A stretch of DNA of 9,671 nt, taken from Hyphomicrobiaceae bacterium (GTDB taxonomy: Bacteria > Pseudomonadota > Alphaproteobacteria > Rhizobiales > Hyphomicrobiaceae). Location of the stretch: the NCBI GenBank assembly GCA_021775715.1, contig JAJFHI010000268.1, forward strand, positions 1 through 9,671. Direction: 5' to 3'. Positions within the stretch are counted from its first letter, which is position 1. Each line of letters starts with the position of its first letter. Below the pieces are notes generated by a model. The model ran no database searches. It saw only the letters and a list, made by a program, of their open reading frames with translations, and was not told the DNA's origin. The position numbers and the translations under genes were made by a program. This document shows, piece after piece, positions 6,377 to 9,671 of the stretch.

Positions 6377-8578
6377 ATGAACAGCAAGCAAATTGATGAA
6401 CCCGCAAACATGGTCCCAACGGATCGTCGCGCCGTCCTCAAGGGATTTGGTGCGATCGGCGCAGGGCTTGTGCTTGGCGTGTGTTTGCCGGTGACGGGCC
6501 GGATCGGCCAATCTGGCGCAGCTTTTGCGGAGGAGGCTGGTGCTGCATTTACTCCAAACGCATTTGTTCGCATTTCGCCCGACAACACAGTGACAGTGCT
6601 CATTAAGCACATTGAGTTTGGCCAGGGACCGTTCACCGGCCTGTCGACGCTCGTCGCAGAAGAACTGGATGCCGATTGGGCGCAAATGCGTGCCGAGGCT
6701 GCACCGGCAGATGGAAGCAAATATAAAAACCTGATGTTCGGTGTGCAGGGGACGGGTGGTTCGACGGCGATTGCCAACTCTTACACGCAAATGCGTGAAG
6801 CCGGTGCCAAGGCTCGGGCAATGTTAGTTGCTGCTGCCGCTCAGACATGGAGCGTCGATGTGGCTGGCATCACCGTTGAAAAGGGTGTTGTGAAACACGC
6901 TGCTTCCGGCAAGAGCGCAACATTTGGCGAGCTTGCGAATGCAGCCAAAACGATAGATGTGCCAACGGCTGTCACGCTCAAGAAGCCGGAAGATTTCAAG
7001 ATTATCGGTACCGATGTTCCGCGCATGGATTCTGAAGCCAAGTCCACGGGTGCTGCCGAATTTACGATCGACTTCAATAAGGACGGGTTGCTTACGGTGC
7101 TTGTGGCGCGGTCTCCGGTGTTCGGTGGATTTGTGAAATCCTTCGACGATACCGAAGCGCGCAAGGTTTCAGGTGTTGTTGATGTCCGCCAGATCCCAAC
7201 GGGCGTTGCTGTTTATGCCAAATCCTATTGGGCCGCTTCCAAGGGCCGTGAAGCCTTGAAGGTCACGTGGGATGAAAGCGCGGCAGAAACGCGGTCATCG
7301 GCTGAGATCGAGACGCTTTATCGTGATCTGGCCAAGGTGCCAGGCAAGGTGGCAGCTGAAAAAGGCACGTTGGATACTGCGTTTAAGAATTCTGCGAAAG
7401 TTATTGAGGCTGAGTATGTGTTTCCGTTTTTGGCGCATGCACCAATGGAGCCGCTCGACTGCGCGATCGAAGCTGACAGCTCGAAAGCTGAAATCTGGGC
7501 CGGATCGCAGTTCCCGCCGCTTGATCAAATGGCAGCGGCTCAGGTGCTGATGCTGCGGCCGGAAGCGGTGAAGGTGAATACTCTGTTTGCCGGTGGGAGT
7601 TTCGGTCGCCGGGCAACGCCATCGGGCGAACTGGCGCGCGAAGCCGCGGAATGTGTGAAAGCCATCGACCGGAAGTACCCGGTTAAACTGATGCGGTCAC
7701 GTGAGGATGACATGACGGGCGGCTACTATCGCCCTTTTACCGTCCACCGTCTGAAAGCAAGCTTGGATAAAGACGGCAATATTTCCGGATGGGACCAGAC
7801 GATTGCAACCTCGTCGATCCTTGCGGGCACACCGTTCGCTTTTATGGTGCAAGGTGGCATTGACCCGACGGCTGTCGAAGGCGCGTCAGACAGCCCTTAT
7901 CAATTGCCGAGCTTGCGTGTCAGCGTGCATCAGCAAAGCACCGGCGTTCCACCGTTGTGGTGGCGATCTGTTGGGCATACGCACACCGGTTTTGCCGTCG
8001 AAACGTTTCTAGATGAGCTGTTGGCAGCATCCGGAAAAGACGCAGTGGAGGGACGTCTTGCATTGTTGAAAGCGGATGCGCGTGAGGCTGGTGTCTTGAA
8101 AGCGGTCGCGGAGCTGGCGCAATGGGGACGTTCGTTGTCGGACGGTCACGCCATGGGTGTTGCCGTCCATCAATCGTTTTCAAGTTACGTCGCGCAGGTT
8201 GCCGAAGTCTCTTTGGGTGAAGAGGGCTTGCCGAAAGTACATAAGGTTTGGTGTGCGGTTGACTGCGGAGTCGCTGTCAACCCGAACATCGTCAAGGCGC
8301 AGATGGAAGGCGGCATTGGCTATGGTTTGAGCGCGGCTTTGTTCAATGCAGTGACGCTTGACAAGGGGCGCATCGTCGAAACGAATTTCGACACCTATCG
8401 TTCGTTACGAATTAACGAGATGCCGGATGTTGAAGTCACGATTGTGAAGTCGGCTGAAGCGCCAACCGGCGTCGGCGAACCTGGCGTGCCCCCTGTCGCA
8501 CCGGCTGTCGCCAATGCCTGGGCGAAGCTGACCGGGAAGCGTGTCCGGCGGCTTCCGTTCGCGGGGCGGGACGCCTAG
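6377..8578 (+). CDS. iorB: Molybdopterin-binding large subunit, isoquinoline 1-oxidoreductase / aldehyde oxidase type, Tat-exported
   Basis: Catalytic subunit that hydroxylates an N-heteroaromatic ring or oxidises an aldehyde with water as oxygen source, using a molybdenum pterin-cytosine-dinucleotide cofactor. At 733 residues it matches IorB-like proteins, which lack the FAD domain of xanthine dehydrogenase. The N-terminus has a twin-arginine motif (DRRAVLK, Arg17-Arg18), a hydrophobic segment, and a plausible cleavage after Ala51 (AAFA). Cofactor-binding GGSFGRR is at 406-412, PPLWWRSVGHT follows, and GVGEPGVPP carries the expected catalytic Glu701. The gene lies 3 bases after iorA, with a purine-rich GCAGGG before the ATG. 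A second in-frame ATG at 6410 would still retain the Tat motif. No cytochrome c, XdhC-like maturation factor or nicotine/CO-dehydrogenase-type FAD subunit is adjacent. Substrate unknown. Confidence 0.92.
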   Translation: MNSKQIDEPANMVPTDRRAVLKGFGAIGAGLVLGVCLPVTGRIGQSGAAFAEEAGAAFTPNAFVRISPDNTVTVLIKHIEFGQGPFTGLSTLVAEELDADWAQMRAEAAPADGSKYKNLMFGVQGTGGSTAIANSYTQMREAGAKARAMLVAAAAQTWSVDVAGITVEKGVVKHAASGKSATFGELANAAKTIDVPTAVTLKKPEDFKIIGTDVPRMDSEAKSTGAAEFTIDFNKDGLLTVLVARSPVFGGFVKSFDDTEARKVSGVVDVRQIPTGVAVYAKSYWAASKGREALKVTWDESAAETRSSAEIETLYRDLAKVPGKVAAEKGTLDTAFKNSAKVIEAEYVFPFLAHAPMEPLDCAIEADSSKAEIWAGSQFPPLDQMAAAQVLMLRPEAVKVNTLFAGGSFGRRATPSGELAREAAECVKAIDRKYPVKLMRSREDDMTGGYYRPFTVHRLKASLDKDGNISGWDQTIATSSILAGTPFAFMVQGGIDPTAVEGASDSPYQLPSLRVSVHQQSTGVPPLWWRSVGHTHTGFAVETFLDELLAASGKDAVEGRLALLKADAREAGVLKAVAELAQWGRSLSDGHAMGVAVHQSFSSYVAQVAEVSLGEEGLPKVHKVWCAVDCGVAVNPNIVKAQMEGGIGYGLSAALFNAVTLDKGRIVETNFDTYRSLRINEMPDVEVTIVKSAEAPTGVGEPGVPPVAPAVANAWAKLTGKRVRRLPFAGRDA

Positions 8579-8585
8579 CCTGTAT

Positions 8586-8606
8586 GGCCCAGGCGCTGAC
8601 CTGGCC
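8586..8606 (+). other. Imperfect hairpin between iorB and the Cys-rich gene
   Basis: GGCCCAGG pairs with CCTGGCC with one bulged C around a 6-base loop. An A-rich, not T-rich, stretch follows (gagagaaaaag), so it is not a standard intrinsic terminator. It could partly reduce read-through or protect the upstream mRNA end, or may be incidental. Confidence 0.25.
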
Positions 8607-8629
8607 GCCGAGAGAAAAAGTGAGGCGAT

Positions 8630-9127
8630 ATGCTTGGGCGCAAGGTCATACTTCTCGTGTTGCTTGGGCTCGCTGGCGCGATAACCATTTTGACGCTGAC
8701 AAGCGGGTTGGCGCTCGCCCAGTCTTGCCGATCAGATAACGACTGCCGCAGCTTTAGGTCGGTCGGGGCCGGGGCGAGATGCATCGGTGATACTTTGGTG
8801 CAGACAACTGAGCGATGCGTCTCCGGTCGCTGCCAACGGCGTGATGTGCGGCGGCAAAATTGTTCGATTGGTGTCGGTGGACGCTGTACCGGAAGCGGAT
8901 ACGAGACGACGCGCGGGCGCTGCAATGCAAGTGCAGAGCGATGCGATACGCGTCGCGAGCGGGTGTCCTGTGTTGAGAGCTGCACGTGTGTTGGCAAGGT
9001 TTTGACGGTGTCGACTGGCAGGTGTTCGCCGGCAATCGGCTGTCACAGCGTTGTCTCTGTATGTCGCGATGGGTGTTCGTGTAAGCCAAATCCGGTTTGT
9101 AAAGGTCGCGTCGAGCCCAATCATTGA
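8630..9127 (+). CDS. Small exported cysteine-rich repeat protein of unknown function
   Basis: I do not recognise the family. The 165-residue product begins MLGRK, followed by a long hydrophobic segment and an ALA site giving likely signal-peptidase-I cleavage after residue 30; there is no canonical lipobox. The mature part (about 135 residues) contains 18 cysteines and many arginines. Three approximate repeats of about 35 residues are visible: C51/C63/C68/C78, C86/C98/C105/C114 and C120/C132/C138/C145. In each, the first two cysteines are exactly 11 residues apart, Gly follows one residue after the first, and Arg precedes the second. The remaining cysteines are C33, C39, C118, C149, C151 and C157. 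An even number suggests disulfides in the periplasm or outside the cell; metal binding is an alternative. GTGAGG precedes the ATG by four bases. It lies 51 bases after iorB, so co-transcription is possible. Confidence 0.72.
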   Translation: MLGRKVILLVLLGLAGAITILTLTSGLALAQSCRSDNDCRSFRSVGAGARCIGDTLVQTTERCVSGRCQRRDVRRQNCSIGVGGRCTGSGYETTRGRCNASAERCDTRRERVSCVESCTCVGKVLTVSTGRCSPAIGCHSVVSVCRDGCSCKPNPVCKGRVEPNH

Positions 9128-9166
9128 CGTGTGCTGAGTGGCGCAGATGCGTGCAGGTCGCTCTAT

Positions 9167-9186
9167 ACCGGTTGAGTGCCGCCGGT
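9167..9186 (+). other. Short inverted repeat upstream of the HDAC-like gene
   Basis: ACCGG and CCGGT are separated by 10 bases in the 103-base gap after the Cys-rich gene. No T-run follows. It could be a weak hairpin or a protein site; the short arms make chance likely. Confidence 0.2.
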
Positions 9187-9191
9187 CTATG

Positions 9192-9217
9192 GTCACTTTC
9201 AATCGTGACTTCAATCG
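9192..9217. repeat. 12-base tandem repeat overlapping a GTCAC/GTGAC inverted repeat
   Basis: TTCAATCG occurs at 9198-9205 and 9210-9217 (period 12), and GTCAC (9192-9196) is inverted as GTGAC (9205-9209). It lies just before the chosen HDAC-like start. Read in that gene's frame, the two units both encode Phe-Asn-Arg-Asp and differ only at synonymous third positions, so the repeat bears on where translation begins. Confidence 0.45.
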
Positions 9218-9230
9218 AGATCCCACTTTG

Positions 9231-9671
9231 ATGCCGTTTCAAATCTATTATCCAAGCTCTCCGGATCTGCCGCTGCCGCCGCGCCACCGTTTTCCGGCAA
9301 CTAAGTATCGCTTGCTCTATGAAATGCTGCGTGATGAAGCCGACGTGCACGGGTTTGAATTCACACATTCGCCGTTGATCTCGCGGGAGGACCTCTATCG
9401 CTGCCACAGCCGACGTTATGTCGACGCGATCTTCGATGGCACGTTGTCGACCGAAGAGCAGAAACAGATCGCGTTGCCGTGGAGTGAAATCCTGGTGCAT
9501 CGCTCGCGCAGTGCGGTTGGTGGATCGTTGGCGACGGCGCGCTTGGCGTTGGATATTGGCGCAGCCGGGCAATTGGCTGGTGGCACGCACCATGCCCACC
9601 ACGATTACGGCTCCGGCTTTTGCGTATTTAACGATCTCGCCGTTACCGCAAGCGTTTTGCAGAGGGAACGT
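9231..9671 (+). CDS. Histone deacetylase family protein (bacterial HDAC/AcuC/AphA superfamily), 3' truncated by window edge
   Basis: Zinc-dependent amidohydrolase superfamily whose bacterial members remove acetyl groups from lysines, polyamines or small molecules; the substrate here is unknown. The window holds the first 147 residues, about half of the usual ~300. It starts MPFQIYY, followed by LPPRHRFPATKYRLLYEML, typical of the alphaproteobacterial members, then CHSRRYVDAI and GGTHHAHHDYGSGFCVFND. His120-His121 in that motif correspond to the paired active-site histidines (H142/H143 of human HDAC8). The zinc-ligand Asp/His residues lie beyond the window and cannot be checked. The start at 9231 is chosen from family N-termini; the frame stays open back to 9138, with further ATGs at 9147 and 9189. 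No strong ribosome binding site supports any of them. The gene lies 103 bases after the Cys-rich gene and probably forms its own unit. Confidence 0.9.
   Translation, partial: MPFQIYYPSSPDLPLPPRHRFPATKYRLLYEMLRDEADVHGFEFTHSPLISREDLYRCHSRRYVDAIFDGTLSTEEQKQIALPWSEILVHRSRSAVGGSLATARLALDIGAAGQLAGGTHHAHHDYGSGFCVFNDLAVTASVLQRER

Noticed and set aside
8630..8730. Lipoprotein reading of the Cys-rich protein (Cys33 as lipidated residue)
   Set aside because: The residues before Cys33 are Ala-Gln-Ser, not a canonical lipobox. An ALA signal-peptidase-I site precedes it, and the even cysteine count fits disulfides better.
8754..9602. 282-codon open frame on the minus strand spanning the Cys-rich gene and the HDAC-like gene
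   Set aside because: It covers the conserved HDAC motif region on the opposite strand and shows no recognisable motif. The + strand frames have a signal peptide, ordered cysteines and family signatures.

Overview
The window looks like a chromosomal stretch from an alphaproteobacterium, most likely of the Hyphomicrobiales (rhizobial) type. This is inferred from gene content and moderately GC-rich codon use, not from a marker gene. All eight complete or partial genes recognised besides the small exported protein belong to known families. Every gene lies on the + strand, packing is tight, and no intergenic gap exceeds about 135 bases. I see no mobile elements, CRISPR arrays, tRNAs or rRNAs.

Region 1 (1-2733) is the 3' nine-tenths of an RND (HAE1-type) efflux pump inner-membrane permease whose beginning lies outside the window. 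A short hairpin follows it (2736-2756).

Region 2 (2790-5776) is a compact operon for the late, nucleotide-loop assembly steps of cobalamin synthesis: cobT, cobS, cobU (cobP) and a cobC-like histidine phosphatase. The genes overlap by 11, 4 and 4 bases, so translation is probably coupled. Together they activate dimethylbenzimidazole to alpha-ribazole phosphate, turn adenosylcobinamide into its GDP derivative, join the two, and remove the phosphate. No cobalamin riboswitch fits in front of cobT.

Region 3 (5777-8578) begins with a 132-base intergenic region holding a candidate promoter and a perfect 6-bp-arm inverted repeat. It is followed by a two-gene molybdenum hydroxylase of the isoquinoline 1-oxidoreductase type: a small 2Fe-2S subunit (iorA-like) and a large molybdopterin-cytosine-dinucleotide subunit (iorB-like) with a twin-arginine signal. 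The enzyme is therefore expected in the periplasm, oxidising an N-heterocycle or aldehyde that cannot be named from sequence.

Region 4 (8630-9127) encodes the least familiar product: a small, exported, arginine- and cysteine-rich protein. It has 18 cysteines and three approximate internal repeats, each with an invariant C-x11-C spacing. It lies 51 bases downstream of the hydroxylase on the same strand and is the best candidate here for something undescribed.

Region 5 (9231 to the end) is the N-terminal half of a bacterial histone-deacetylase-like (HDAC/AcuC/AphA superfamily) amidohydrolase, cut by the window edge.
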